Shown here in pieces: positions 48,587 through 58,679 of a stretch of DNA of 64,000 nucleotides. Source of the DNA: Thalassospira sp. HF15 (lineage in GTDB: Bacteria; Pseudomonadota; Alphaproteobacteria; Rhodospirillales; Thalassospiraceae); NCBI RefSeq assembly GCF_011806525.1, contig NZ_JAAVKI010000008.1:1-64000 (forward strand), in the 5' to 3' direction. Each line of letters starts with the position of its first letter. Positions within the stretch are counted from its first letter, which is position 1. Both the position numbers and the translations under genes were made by a program. The notes below the pieces were generated by a model. It was given only the letters and a program-made list of their open reading frames with translations, did not search any database and was not told the origin of the DNA.

Positions 48587-49782
48587 TGCGTGTCTCCTCG
48601 GTCTTCATTCATGTTCTTGTTGTCAGGGCTTCCCGCCGGGTTCAAGCCCAGCATATCAAGCACCATGTCTGCCAACCGCTCTGCGGCGTTCGCACGCCCA
48701 CTGCTTTTTGCAGCCTTCGCAGCACGGGTTAGGGCAGCGGGATTGGTCAAAAGTTTTGCCAAACGGTCTGTTACAGCCTCGCTGCTGAAACGATCCTGTG
48801 GCATCAACCATGCGCCACCTGCTTCTTCGACCTGCTGGGCATTGTAGCGCTGGTGGTCATCGATGGCATGGGGCAACGGCACCAGAAAACCCGGTCGACC
48901 GGCTGCTGTCAGTTCGGCAACGGTCGAGGCACCCGAACGGGCTATCACCAGATGGCAATCACGCAGACGTTCGGGAATGTCATCGATGAATGATGCCAGT
49001 GTGACGTCTATCTGTGATCCATCGTAAGTCTTGCGGACCGCATCAATATCTTCTTCGCGGGCCTGTTGGGTGACGACCAGACGTTTACGCAGACCTTCTG
49101 GCAGATTGACAAGTGCAGTCGGCAGCACCTCGGACAGGATGCGTGCCCCTTGTGACCCGCCGGTTATCAGAAGGCGTATTGGACCATCATTGGTGGGTGC
49201 GTCATATTCGCTCGCGGCAAGGGCGGCGACTTCGGCGCGCACCGGGTTACCGGTCCAGATCACCTTGGCTTCGTCACCAGGTGCAATCATCGTGACCTTG
49301 GCAAAGGACGTGGCGATCCGCTGTGCGTTACTCGCTACCAGTCTGTTCGCCCGACCCAAAACCGCGTTTTGTTCATGTATGGCATAGGGAATACCCAGCC
49401 ACTTCGCCGACATGGTCGCTGGGATGGATGCATAGCCGCCAAAGCCGATCACAGCTGATGGTTTGGTTTTTTTGATCCGTTTACGGGCTTTTAGTGTGCC
49501 AAGGCCAAGACGGGCGGCACCGATCAGGCGGCCCTTGATGCCTTTGCCGGCAATCCCGCCTGCAGGAAGGATGACGGTTTCGACACCTTCTACACCCTCG
49601 GTGTAGCGTGCGGCACGGGCATCGGTGAAAAACAGGACCTGTGCGCCACGACGGACCAGTGATTTGGACAAGGCAACCGCCGGGAACATATGTCCGCCGG
49701 TGCCGCCGGATGTTACGGCGATCACCTGACCTGCCAGCGGTGTTTCAGCGGCAGAAAATTCTGGATTTGCGAAGTCAGTCAT
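48583..49782 (-). CDS. murG: UDP-GlcNAc:undecaprenyl-PP-MurNAc-pentapeptide GlcNAc transferase
   Basis: This 399-residue peripheral inner-membrane GT-B enzyme makes lipid II from lipid I. The G-loops are [14 protein letters not shown] and [17 protein letters not shown], and [19 protein letters not shown] is the UDP-GlcNAc site. An extra 20 residues precede the first strand with ATG 49782 (MTDFANPEF). The start could be later. The frame extends further upstream but is not conserved. A 154-bp gap separates it from ftsW. Confidence 0.95.
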   Translation of the reverse strand: MTDFANPEFSAAETPLAGQVIAVTSGGTGGHMFPAVALSKSLVRRGAQVLFFTDARAARYTEGVEGVETVILPAGGIAGKGIKGRLIGAARLGLGTLKARKRIKKTKPSAVIGFGGYASIPATMSAKWLGIPYAIHEQNAVLGRANRLVASNAQRIATSFAKVTMIAPGDEAKVIWTGNPVRAEVAALAASEYDAPTNDGPIRLLITGGSQGARILSEVLPTALVNLPEGLRKRLVVTQQAREEDIDAVRKTYDGSQIDVTLASFIDDIPERLRDCHLVIARSGASTVAELTAAGRPGFLVPLPHAIDDHQRYNAQQVEEAGGAWLMPQDRFSSEAVTDRLAKLLTNPAALTRAAKAAKSSGRANAAERLADMVLDMLGLNPAGSPDNKNMNEDRGDTQ

Positions 49783-49936
49783 CTTGTCCACATGTAAAAC
49801 GGCGGCGGTGCAGGGAAGGTCCCTGACAGTTACCCCCATCAGAACCCGACAAAGGTTAATATCCCTTCAAACCGGTCACTGAATAAGGCCCGAATTTGTC
49901 GTTTTGATGCAGAAAGTTTTTGTGGTCGATTGTTGG

Positions 49937-51076
49937 TTATTCGCCGGGGCGCTTACGCGTCAGCGCCAGAACAAATCCCATGCCTATTGCAATCCCGATG
50001 GTTGCAGACCCACCGTAGGAAACGAACGGCAGCGTCATGCCTTTTGGCGGGACCAATTGCAGGGTGGAGGCCATATTGATGACGGCCTGCAAGCCGAACT
50101 GAACCAGAATGCCGGTGACCGCGAGAACCACAAACAGGTTGCGCTCCCCCATCAGGCGTGAAAGACCGCGCATGATGATAAAGGTGAAGACACCGACAAC
50201 CAGCACGCAGAACAGAAGCCCGAATTCCTCGCCCGCAACGGCAAAGATGAAATCGGAATGGGCATCGGGGATGGAGTTCTTAACCCAGCCTTCACCCGGT
50301 CCACGGCCCATGATGCCGCCATTCATGAAGGCTTCCATGGATCGTTCGATCTGATAGCTGTCACCCGATGCGGGATCAAGGAAGCGATCCACGCGCGACT
50401 GCACGTGCGGTAGGATCAGATAGGCGGTAACCGCCAGCCCAACCGCGCCGAGCCCCAGACAGAACACCAGAATGATCGGAAGGCCAGCCAGGAAGATCTG
50501 CACTGACCAGATCGAGGTGATCACAACGGTCTGACCAAAATCGGGCTGGATCATCAGGAGGAATATGCAAAGTGCCAGCATCAGGCTGGAAACGATATAA
50601 CCCGGGAAGTTGGGGTTCAGGCGTCCTTCGGCAAACATCCAGGCAATGACAACTGCAAAGGCCGGTTTGAGGAACTCCGAAGGTTGCAGGTTAATCCCGG
50701 CAATGTTGATCCAACGCACCGCACCCTTGATGTCTGATCCGATGAAGGGGGTTATGATCAGCAAGAAGATCACACCCAGAAACATGAACGATGCCAGCCG
50801 CCTGATCCATTTCACCGGTAACAGGGAAATGGTAAACATGCAGATCGTCGCCATACCGAGGAAGACAAACTGGCGGGTCACAAAGTGGAAGCTGTCAACA
50901 TTGATGCGATCGGCAACCGGTGGGCTTGCTGACATCACCAGAAGTGCGCCAATCCCCATCAGAAGGATGATGGCGGCCAGCAACCAGCGATCAACCGTCC
51001 ACCACCAGATTCCCAGAACTGATGTGTCGGCGCGCGAAAAGGCGATATGCGTGTTATGACCAAACAGGGACTTCAT
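49937..51076 (-). CDS. ftsW: peptidoglycan glycosyltransferase FtsW
   Basis: This 379-residue SEDS protein has about ten membrane helices. It polymerises septal glycan strands together with FtsI. Family motifs are KGAVRWINIAGINLQPSEF, the QPDFGQTVV segment and LPFVSYGGSATIG near the C-terminus. It overlaps the murD stop (ATGA), indicating translational coupling. Confidence 0.94.
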   Translation of the reverse strand: MKSLFGHNTHIAFSRADTSVLGIWWWTVDRWLLAAIILLMGIGALLVMSASPPVADRINVDSFHFVTRQFVFLGMATICMFTISLLPVKWIRRLASFMFLGVIFLLIITPFIGSDIKGAVRWINIAGINLQPSEFLKPAFAVVIAWMFAEGRLNPNFPGYIVSSLMLALCIFLLMIQPDFGQTVVITSIWSVQIFLAGLPIILVFCLGLGAVGLAVTAYLILPHVQSRVDRFLDPASGDSYQIERSMEAFMNGGIMGRGPGEGWVKNSIPDAHSDFIFAVAGEEFGLLFCVLVVGVFTFIIMRGLSRLMGERNLFVVLAVTGILVQFGLQAVINMASTLQLVPPKGMTLPFVSYGGSATIGIAIGMGFVLALTRKRPGE

Positions 51077-52470
51077 GCGCTTACCTTTCCGGATGTCCCA
51101 AGTTGGGCGAAGATTTCCCTGAATGCGTCACCACGTGCCTCAAAGCTTTTGAACTGATCAAAAGATGCGCAGGCAGGGGTTAACATCACGACCGGTTTAT
51201 CATCACCGCTTGCCTTGGCGTCTGTAAACGCGGCACGGGTTGCGACATCAAGGGTTTCGCATCTTTCCCACGGCAAATCATCGCCAAGGGTTTCGGCAAA
51301 CTCATTGGTCGCAGCGCCAATCAGATAGGCTTTCTTGATGTGGGGATAGAATTCCTGCAGGCCTTCGATCCCGCCTTCCTTGGGTTTGCCACCCACAATC
51401 CAGTAAATGTTCTTATAGGCCGAAAGCGCCTTTGCCGATGCCTCGGCATTGGTGGCCTTGCTGTCATTGACAAATACCACGCCATCAATGCTGCCCAGAA
51501 GTTCTTGTCTGTGGGCAAGACCCGGGAAGGACATGATGCCATCAATGATCCGGGTGGCATCGATCCCACGCACACGGCACAGTCCATAGGCAAAGGCAAT
51601 GTTTTGCCAGTTGTGGCGTCCGGGCATGTGGGTGACGGTTGCAAGATCAAGAATACGGGTCTGTGCGCCGGTCATGTCGTCAATCAACCAGCCATCCGCA
51701 TCAACATAGATGCCGTGATCGACCGGTTGTTTGACCGATACTTCGATGATGTGCCGACCACCTTCACGGGCCAGTTCAACGGCCATTTTCGCGCATGGCT
51801 CATCATCAATGGAAATGATTGCCCATTTGGGGCCTTTGGAACGTGCAAAGATCAGGTGCTTTGCGCCGATATAACCATCGAGCCCGCCATGGCGATCAAG
51901 ATGATCCGGCGTAATGTTCAAAAGTGCGCAGGCATCAAAGGCCGCATGTTCAAGCAGTTCAAGCTGATAGGATGACAGTTCAAGAACAAGGCAATCGTCG
52001 CTCGTCGATGGCTCAAGCCCGAGTGCCGCATTGCCAAGGTTGCCACCGGCCTGCGTTTTGATCCCGGCCTGTCCAATGATGTGGGCGGTGAGGGCTGTAG
52101 TGGTTGATTTGCCGTTGGTGCCGGTGATGGCAAGTGTGGGGACATCAGGCTGTGCCGTGCACAACAGTTCGACGTCGCAAATGATCGGCTTGCCCGCACG
52201 GCGTGCTTTCTCGGCGGCCGGATGCGGGGACGGGAAGGTGGATGGAATGCCCGGGCTGATCACCAGCATCTCGGGCTCTGACCAGTCACATTCCGCCAGA
52301 TTGATCGGCACAAGGCCAAGCGGTTCGAGCTGTTCGCGCGATGACGCGGTGTCATCCCATGCCCAGACGATTGCGCCTGCATTGATCAATGCTTTCACAC
52401 TGGCCAGTCCGGATTTCCCAAGCCCCAGAACCGCGATGGTTTTGCCGCGCAGATGCGAAAGATCAATCAC
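51073..52470 (-). CDS. murD: UDP-N-acetylmuramoylalanine--D-glutamate ligase
   Basis: This 465-residue Mur ligase adds D-Glu. It has N-terminal LGLGKSGLASVKAL, P-loop ITGTNGKSTTTALTAHI, NITPDHLDRHG and FVNDSKATNAEA in the C-terminal domain. It is encoded 12 bp downstream of mraY and overlaps ftsW. Confidence 0.96.
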   Translation of the reverse strand: MIDLSHLRGKTIAVLGLGKSGLASVKALINAGAIVWAWDDTASSREQLEPLGLVPINLAECDWSEPEMLVISPGIPSTFPSPHPAAEKARRAGKPIICDVELLCTAQPDVPTLAITGTNGKSTTTALTAHIIGQAGIKTQAGGNLGNAALGLEPSTSDDCLVLELSSYQLELLEHAAFDACALLNITPDHLDRHGGLDGYIGAKHLIFARSKGPKWAIISIDDEPCAKMAVELAREGGRHIIEVSVKQPVDHGIYVDADGWLIDDMTGAQTRILDLATVTHMPGRHNWQNIAFAYGLCRVRGIDATRIIDGIMSFPGLAHRQELLGSIDGVVFVNDSKATNAEASAKALSAYKNIYWIVGGKPKEGGIEGLQEFYPHIKKAYLIGAATNEFAETLGDDLPWERCETLDVATRAAFTDAKASGDDKPVVMLTPACASFDQFKSFEARGDAFREIFAQLGTSGKVSA

Positions 52471-52482
52471 CTCAGTTTGTCC

Positions 52483-53571
52483 TCAACGAAGTTTCAGGGT
52501 TGCAAGACCAACCAGTGCGAGGATGACGGCAATGATCCAGAAGCGGATCACGATGGTCGCTTCCTGCCAGCCCTTTTTCTCGAAATGGTGATGAAGCGGG
52601 GCCATGCGGAATACGCGCTTGCCGGTCAGTTTATATGACCCGACCTGAATGATCACTGACAGGGTTTCCAGAACAAACAGGCCACCAATAATCGCCAGAA
52701 CCAGTTCGTGCTTCGTGACAACCGAAACCGCGCCCAACGCACCACCAAGCGCCAGTGAGCCCGTATCGCCCATAAACACCATTGCAGGCGGTGCGTTGTA
52801 CCAAAGGAAGCCAAGGCCTGCACCAACCAGGGCGCCAAGGAAAATGGTCAATTCGCCAGAACCGGCAACGTAATGGACTTGCAGATATTCCGCGAACTGA
52901 ACGTTACCGATCAGATAGGTGATCAACGCAAAGCTTGCTGCCGCAATCATTACCGGCACGATGGCAAGGCCATCAAGGCCATCTGTCAGGTTCACCGAGT
53001 TCGAAGCACCAACCATGACAAACATGGCAAATGGCACAAAGAACCAACCCAGATCCAGCAGGAAGTTCTTGAAGAACGGGAAGGCCAGCGCGGTCGAAAG
53101 CGGATCGGCGGTGTTGTAAGAAATCCACCAGGCAGCAAGGGCAGCAATCGAAAACTGTCCAAGAAGCTTGAGCTTGCCCGGAAGACCTTTGGTGTTACGT
53201 TTGGAAACCTTCAGAAAGTCGTCCAGGAAACCAAGGAAGCCATAGCCGATGGTTACCAGCAAGACCGCCCAGACATAGGGGTTGGTCAAATCGGCCCACA
53301 GCAGGGTGGCAATTGACGTTGATAGCAACAACAAAAGCCCGCCCATGGTGGGCGTGCCTTTTTTGGTCAACAAATGGCTTTCGGGGCCATCTTCACGGAT
53401 CGGCTGACCTTCGCTTTGTTTGGAACGCAACCAGTTGATCAGGTGCGGGCCGATCACAAAGGCAAGGACAAGCGATGTGATGATCGCACCGCCCGTGCGG
53501 AAGGTGATATACCGAAACAGGTTCAGTACCGGCATCTGATCAGCAAATTGATAAAGCAGATTATAGAGCAT
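52483..53571 (-). CDS. mraY: phospho-N-acetylmuramoyl-pentapeptide transferase MraY
   Basis: This 362-residue integral membrane enzyme has ten helices. It transfers phospho-MurNAc-pentapeptide to undecaprenyl phosphate, forming lipid I. Hallmarks are KKGTPTMGG, the Asp pair in [34 protein letters not shown] and [12 protein letters not shown]. It is complete at both ends and lies 24 bp downstream of murF. Confidence 0.97.
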   Translation of the reverse strand: MLYNLLYQFADQMPVLNLFRYITFRTGGAIITSLVLAFVIGPHLINWLRSKQSEGQPIREDGPESHLLTKKGTPTMGGLLLLLSTSIATLLWADLTNPYVWAVLLVTIGYGFLGFLDDFLKVSKRNTKGLPGKLKLLGQFSIAALAAWWISYNTADPLSTALAFPFFKNFLLDLGWFFVPFAMFVMVGASNSVNLTDGLDGLAIVPVMIAAASFALITYLIGNVQFAEYLQVHYVAGSGELTIFLGALVGAGLGFLWYNAPPAMVFMGDTGSLALGGALGAVSVVTKHELVLAIIGGLFVLETLSVIIQVGSYKLTGKRVFRMAPLHHHFEKKGWQEATIVIRFWIIAVILALVGLATLKLR

Positions 53572-53595
53572 TGCTCTGGTCGTTCCTTTTGCGAC

Positions 53596-55026
53596 TTACT
53601 CTGTTGCGGTTGTGGATTTTTCCAACACGCCACAGGATTTTAGTGCCGATACAATTTTCGAAACGTAAATGCCAAGCGATCCTTTGAGCAAAACCACATC
53701 GCCATCGCGCAAATCGGCCTTGATCGGCTCAATCGCGTCTTCGGCGGTGTCAAAGTGGCCGGCATTGCGTTCGGAAGGCAAAGTCTTGTCGAGCTCGGCC
53801 ATCAGAGGCCCAACCGAATAAACCCGATCAATCTCAAGCGAAGTCAGCGGGTGATAGAGATCGGCATGCATCTTGGTCGCGCTGTCGCCAAGTTCACGCA
53901 TGTCACCGAGAACTGCAATCTTGCGTCCGCCTTCTCCCGGTTTGGTTTGGGATAATACCTTGATCCCGGCCATCATCGAGGTCGGGTTGGCGTTATAGGC
54001 ATCATCAATCAGGGTAAATGTGCCTTCGCCAGATGGCAGTTTGACGGTGTGTGTTTCACCGCGCCCGGCAGGTGGTGTGACATCGGCCAGATCCTTGGAG
54101 GCCTTGATGAGGTCCGCCCCAATCGCATCGACACAGCCGAGAACGGCCAATGAATTCAGAACCCAGTGTTCGCCAGGGCACCCGATGAAATATTCCAGAT
54201 CCTGACCGCCGACCCGCGCACGGACAGCACTGCCATCAGTGACAATGTTGGCTTCAAACAGGCGATAATTCGAAACGGCATCCGTGCCGAAGCATTTGAT
54301 GTTGCCAAGGCCAAGTTCCTTGGCACGGCGGGCAAGGGCAAAGTAATGCAGGTTGTCTCGGTTCAGGATGACGGTGCCGTCGCTATCAAGGCCTTCAAAA
54401 ATCTCGGCCTTGGCCATGGCGATTTCGGCTTCATCCTTAAAGAATTCGGTGTGCGCACCAACCACCGTGGTGATCAGCGCCACAGATGGCTTGACCATTT
54501 TGACAAGCGAACTGATTTCACCGGGATGGTTCATGCCAATTTCAAAGACACCAAAATCGGCATCGGCCGGCAGTGTCGCCAGTGTTATCGGTACGCCCCA
54601 ATGGTTGTTGAAGCTGGCCGGGCTGGCATGTGTTTTTCCCTGCTGGGACAGCACGTATTTAAGGGCTTCCTTGGTGCCGGTCTTGCCGACACTGCCAGTG
54701 ATGGCAACGATTTTGGCTTTGCTGCGCGCACGTCCGGCAATGCCAAGGCGCTCAAGGGCGGCCATCGTGTCATCAACCAGAAGAACCTTGTCAGTGTCGG
54801 TAATGCCACGGTCATCTGAAACCATGACGGCATGGGCACCTGCATCAAGGGCGGCCTGGGCAAATTTGTGGCCGTCGAAATTCGGGCCTTTCAGGGCGAT
54901 GAACAGATCGCCTTCGCTGACTTTGCGGCTGTCAATCGAGATGCCGGTTACCGTCCAGTCACCTGTGGTTTTGCCACCGGTTGCGGTTGCGGCATCCTGT
55001 GCGGTCCATAAAACAGCCTTCGTCAT
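53596..55026 (-). CDS. murF: UDP-N-acetylmuramoyl-tripeptide--D-alanyl-D-alanine ligase
   Basis: This 476-residue Mur ligase adds D-Ala-D-Ala, the product of the Ddl encoded in the same block. The P-loop is ITGSVGKTGTKEALKYV, FNNHWGVPITLA follows, and DDAYNANPTSMMAGI is diagnostic for MurF. It lies 59 bp downstream of murE. Confidence 0.95.
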   Translation of the reverse strand: MTKAVLWTAQDAATATGGKTTGDWTVTGISIDSRKVSEGDLFIALKGPNFDGHKFAQAALDAGAHAVMVSDDRGITDTDKVLLVDDTMAALERLGIAGRARSKAKIVAITGSVGKTGTKEALKYVLSQQGKTHASPASFNNHWGVPITLATLPADADFGVFEIGMNHPGEISSLVKMVKPSVALITTVVGAHTEFFKDEAEIAMAKAEIFEGLDSDGTVILNRDNLHYFALARRAKELGLGNIKCFGTDAVSNYRLFEANIVTDGSAVRARVGGQDLEYFIGCPGEHWVLNSLAVLGCVDAIGADLIKASKDLADVTPPAGRGETHTVKLPSGEGTFTLIDDAYNANPTSMMAGIKVLSQTKPGEGGRKIAVLGDMRELGDSATKMHADLYHPLTSLEIDRVYSVGPLMAELDKTLPSERNAGHFDTAEDAIEPIKADLRDGDVVLLKGSLGIYVSKIVSALKSCGVLEKSTTATE

Positions 55027-55085
55027 AACGTCACTTTCTTTTCGAGCAGACCATTACGACCAAAGCGCCGTAACGGGAATTAAGG

Positions 55086-56546
55086 TCAGTTGCCACCTGC
55101 AAGGATGTTGCGGGCAACAGATGCATCATCGAATGGAAGAACCGTATCACCGACAATTTGGCCTCTTTCATGGCCTTTTCCGGCAATAATAAGGACGTCG
55201 TTGCGCTGAAGGATGCCAATGCCGCGTTTGATGGCTTCAGCGCGGTCACCAATTTCGACGGCACCTTCGCACTTTTCCTTGATAGCAGCACGAATGGTGG
55301 CCGGATCTTCGCTGCGCGGATTGTCATCGGTGATGATGGCAATATCGGCAAAGTCCTGGGCAACCTGTCCCATCAACGGGCGTTTCCCGACGTCACGGTC
55401 TCCACCGGCCCCGAATACACAAACCAGGCGGCCTTTGCAATGCGGTCGGACGGCCTTGATTACGGTTTCAAGCGCATCTGGTGTATGGGCGTAATCAACG
55501 AATACCGGCGCGCCAAAGCTTGTTTTGCCGACCAGTTCCAGACGTCCACGCACGCCTTCAAGTTTTTCAAGCGCAAGAACCGCCTGATCAAGATCGGCAC
55601 CGGATGCGACAACAATGGAAAGCGCGGCCAGCGCATTCATTACCTGGAAGCTTCCCATCAGCGGCAGGTGAATGTTGTATTCGCCCTTGTTCGCCGCAAG
55701 GCGGATTTTGGTGCCGGTGCTGTCCGGTGTTGCCTTGATCAGTTTGATGTCATCGGCATTCAGTCCGTAGGACAGAACATTCACACCGCGCTTGGCGCAG
55801 ACTTCTTTAAGGAGGTTGAACTGTTCGATATCGGCATTCAGCACGGCCGTGCCGTCTGCAACCAGAAGGTCGGAAAACAGGCGGGCTTTGGCGGCGAAAT
55901 ACTTTTCGAACGTGCCGTGATAATCCAGGTGATCGCGCGACAGGTTGGTGAAGGCAGCAACCGTGACCTTCACGCCATCAAGACGATATTGGTCAAGCCC
56001 GTGAGAACTTGCTTCCATCGCGACATGGGTGACCCCGATGCCAGACATTTCATCAAGGCTTTGGTGAAGTGCGACCGGATCCGGTGTCGTCAGCGAACCG
56101 GGGATTTTTGCGCCAGCCGCGCGAATACCAAGTGTTCCGATCGATCCGGACATATTGCCAAGGATCGTCCAGAGCTGTTCGGTAAAGATCGCGGTTGATG
56201 TCTTGCCGTTGGTACCGGTAATCGCTGCAATGTTTGCCGGTTGCTGACCATAAAAGCGGGCTGCCAACTGGGCATAACGTTTGCGCGGGTTTTCCACCGG
56301 GATCAGCGGAACCGTTGGGGCTGCCGGTCTTGGCGTTCCGTCCTTTGCAAGGATGGCTGCGGCACCAAGCTTGATCGCATCGGCGATATACTTGGATCCG
56401 TCATCACGCGCACCGGACAGGGCGGCAAACATATAGCCATCCTTCACAGTACGTGAGTCTGCTGTCAGGCCCGTGATATCCGGGTCCTGTCCTTCGGCAT
56501 GTTTCAATGCCGCCTGATCACCTGCCATGAGCTCAGAAAGACGCAA
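55086..56546 (-). CDS. murE: UDP-MurNAc-L-Ala-D-Glu:meso-diaminopimelate ligase
   Basis: This 486-residue Mur ligase adds meso-diaminopimelate. It has P-loop ITGTNGKTSTAIFTEQL, DYAHTPDALE, and DNPRSEDP, whose Arg marks meso-DAP rather than lysine specificity. I prefer TTG 56546 (MRLSELMAGD), because GGGGGAG lies 7 bp before it and the family starts with xRLSEL. ATG 56527 is the alternative. With the TTG start it overlaps the end of ftsI by 14 bp. Confidence 0.94.
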   Translation of the reverse strand: MRLSELMAGDQAALKHAEGQDPDITGLTADSRTVKDGYMFAALSGARDDGSKYIADAIKLGAAAILAKDGTPRPAAPTVPLIPVENPRKRYAQLAARFYGQQPANIAAITGTNGKTSTAIFTEQLWTILGNMSGSIGTLGIRAAGAKIPGSLTTPDPVALHQSLDEMSGIGVTHVAMEASSHGLDQYRLDGVKVTVAAFTNLSRDHLDYHGTFEKYFAAKARLFSDLLVADGTAVLNADIEQFNLLKEVCAKRGVNVLSYGLNADDIKLIKATPDSTGTKIRLAANKGEYNIHLPLMGSFQVMNALAALSIVVASGADLDQAVLALEKLEGVRGRLELVGKTSFGAPVFVDYAHTPDALETVIKAVRPHCKGRLVCVFGAGGDRDVGKRPLMGQVAQDFADIAIITDDNPRSEDPATIRAAIKEKCEGAVEIGDRAEAIKRGIGILQRNDVLIIAGKGHERGQIVGDTVLPFDDASVARNILAGGN

Positions 56547-58251
56547 GTTTGCGCTCCCCCTTGCGAAGTTCGATCTGCAGCGCTTGCTCAATCGCCGGCG
56601 CCTTCGCATTCGCCGGTTCAATGCCCAAAAGGGGAGCAATACGTGTCACAACCTTGCCAACGGCAGGGGCGGACACCCAACCTGCTGTGGCAAATCCAAA
56701 AGTTTCTTTAGTGCCTTTGGGCTCGTCCAACGTCACCAGAACCACATATTTCGGGTCCTGCATCGGGAAGGCGGCGACAAAGGTCGACATGCGGGCGTTC
56801 TTGACGTAGCGCCCGTTCACGAGTTTTTCCGAAGTGCCGGTCTTCCCGCCAAGGAAGTACCCCGCCACTTCGGCCTTCTTGCCAGAACCATCGGTTACGA
56901 CCAGTCGCATAAGGCGACGCATCAGATCCGACGTTTTCTGGGAAAACACACGTTCGCCTGCCGGTGCACCATCCTGTTTAAGGATGGTCGCCGGGCGGCG
57001 AATGCCACCATTGACGATGGTGGAAATGCCACTGACAACCTGAAGCGGGGTGACAGCCAGACCATGGCCGAACGAAATCGTCATGGTGTTGATTTCGCGC
57101 CACGGATTGGGCACAAGCGGCCCGCCGACTTCAGGAAGCTCGATCTGCGGTTTGTCGAGCATGCCTAGCTTTTTAAGATACTTGCGCTGGTTCTCGCCGC
57201 CAAAGGCCATCGCCATGCGGGCTGATCCGATATTCGAGCTATGAACAAGAATTTCGGGCAGAGTCAGCCAACGGTTTTCAGCGTGATAGTCGCGAATTCT
57301 GAAACCGCCAATTGCCAGCGGTTCCGTCGCGTCATAGACCGAATTCAGCGTGGATGTACCGGTTTCAAGGGCAATGGCTGTGTTAAACAGCTTGAACACC
57401 GAGCCCATTTCATAAACGCCAAGCGTGGAACGGTTAAAGCGTGCATCGGCTGGTGCCTGACCCGGACGGTGCGGATCAAAGTTCGGAAGTGACGTCATGG
57501 CGATGACTTCGCCGGTATAGACATCCATCACAAGGCCTGCAGCCCCAACCGCGCTATAGGTTTCCATCGCGGTTTCGACTTCTTCCTCAAGTGCGTATTG
57601 CACCCGGGTATCAAGCGAAAGTTCCAGCGGGCCGTTATTGATGCGCAGTTCGTTGTCAAACTCGCGCTCCGCACCGGCAATGCCGTTATTGTCGATGTCG
57701 GTAAAGCCCAGTGCGTGGGACAGCAGGCGACCGTGTGGATAAACGCGGCGTTCTTCACGCTGGAAGTTCAAACCTGGAATACCCAGCGAATTGACTTCAT
57801 ATTGCTGTTCGGGTGTCAGGTTGCGCCGCAGCCAGACGAATGCCTTGCGCGAGCTCAGGTGGCGGATCAGGCTATCGCGGTCCAGATCGGGCAGCACGGT
57901 CAACAGAAGGTCAGCCGACTCAACCGGATCCTTGACGACACGGGCATCGGCATAAAGCGAATTGGTCGGGAGATCGGTCGCCAGCAACATACCGTTGCGG
58001 TCAACGATATCGGCGCGCTCTGTCTTGAGTTCGCGTGTGTCAGTACCCGATGCCACAGCCGGTTCATTGCCTTGACGCAGGACTGATGCGTCAACCAGGC
58101 CATAAGTGATCCAGCAAAAACCGATGATGAACATCGTGCCGGTGATAAAGATACGGTTGCGCGCGGTTTCAAGGGCAAGACGTTCGCGCTGATCCGGGCC
58201 CAGTTCCGGGCGGTCGCCACGCAGCCAATATGAAAAACGGGTCAGGCTCAT
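56533..58251 (-). CDS. ftsI: peptidoglycan D,D-transpeptidase FtsI (PBP3)
   Basis: This 572-residue class B penicillin-binding protein crosslinks septal peptidoglycan with FtsW. A cytoplasmic tail and one membrane helix (about 34-54) precede the pedestal domain (RADIVDRNGMLLATDLPTN). The transpeptidase motifs are SVFK (Ser284), SSN (338-340) and KTGT (470-473). Its start overlaps the ftsL stop (ATGA). Confidence 0.96.
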   Translation of the reverse strand: MSLTRFSYWLRGDRPELGPDQRERLALETARNRIFITGTMFIIGFCWITYGLVDASVLRQGNEPAVASGTDTRELKTERADIVDRNGMLLATDLPTNSLYADARVVKDPVESADLLLTVLPDLDRDSLIRHLSSRKAFVWLRRNLTPEQQYEVNSLGIPGLNFQREERRVYPHGRLLSHALGFTDIDNNGIAGAEREFDNELRINNGPLELSLDTRVQYALEEEVETAMETYSAVGAAGLVMDVYTGEVIAMTSLPNFDPHRPGQAPADARFNRSTLGVYEMGSVFKLFNTAIALETGTSTLNSVYDATEPLAIGGFRIRDYHAENRWLTLPEILVHSSNIGSARMAMAFGGENQRKYLKKLGMLDKPQIELPEVGGPLVPNPWREINTMTISFGHGLAVTPLQVVSGISTIVNGGIRRPATILKQDGAPAGERVFSQKTSDLMRRLMRLVVTDGSGKKAEVAGYFLGGKTGTSEKLVNGRYVKNARMSTFVAAFPMQDPKYVVLVTLDEPKGTKETFGFATAGWVSAPAVGKVVTRIAPLLGIEPANAKAPAIEQALQIELRKGERKLASF

Positions 58252-58679
58252 TGTGCGCCCCCCGTTCCTGTTGCGACGGACGGGGCATCAATGATCATGG
58301 AGTCAGCCGCCTCGTCATACATCAGGTCACCCGGACGGGCGCGGGGTGGCGGCATGAAGGCAACCGCCTCGCCGAACTTGTCGATGCGATACTGATGCAG
58401 ATCGGCGTCTTCGGGCAGATCGTCGATGCTTGCCATCTGCAGCACGTCAATCTGGTCAAGGCTCAGATACTGCCGGGACAGGCGTTCAATACGTTCCGGA
58501 TTGTTCAGATAGCTCCATTCTGCCTGCAGGACGTGGATACTTTCCTGCTCGGCCAGAATGTCGGATTGGATTTCGGCATAACGCTTTTCAAGGCGTTCCA
58601 CCTCGTGGCTGACCCAGTAGGTGCCAGTGCCGATCAGAATGGTCAGAACGAGGCCAATGATGGTTACCGCACGGGTCAT
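58248..58679 (-). CDS. ftsL: cell division protein FtsL
   Basis: This 143-residue bitopic membrane protein has an N-terminal helix (about 4-24) and a leucine-rich coiled coil (VERLEKRYAEIQSDILAEQESIHV is heptad-like), then NNPERIERLSRQYL, the usual FtsL landmark. It forms the FtsQLB complex. The C-terminal 55 residues are an acidic/Pro tail longer than in E. coli. It overlaps rsmH and ftsI by ATGA. Confidence 0.88.
   Translation of the reverse strand: MTRAVTIIGLVLTILIGTGTYWVSHEVERLEKRYAEIQSDILAEQESIHVLQAEWSYLNNPERIERLSRQYLSLDQIDVLQMASIDDLPEDADLHQYRIDKFGEAVAFMPPPRARPGDLMYDEAADSMIIDAPSVATGTGGAQ

Noticed and set aside
49783..49936. possible gene or terminator between ftsW and murG
   Set aside because: No stable stem with a T tract and no coding pattern were seen. 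It is probably just a longer spacer.
55158..56198. 346-codon plus-strand frame
   Set aside because: It is a shadow of murE.
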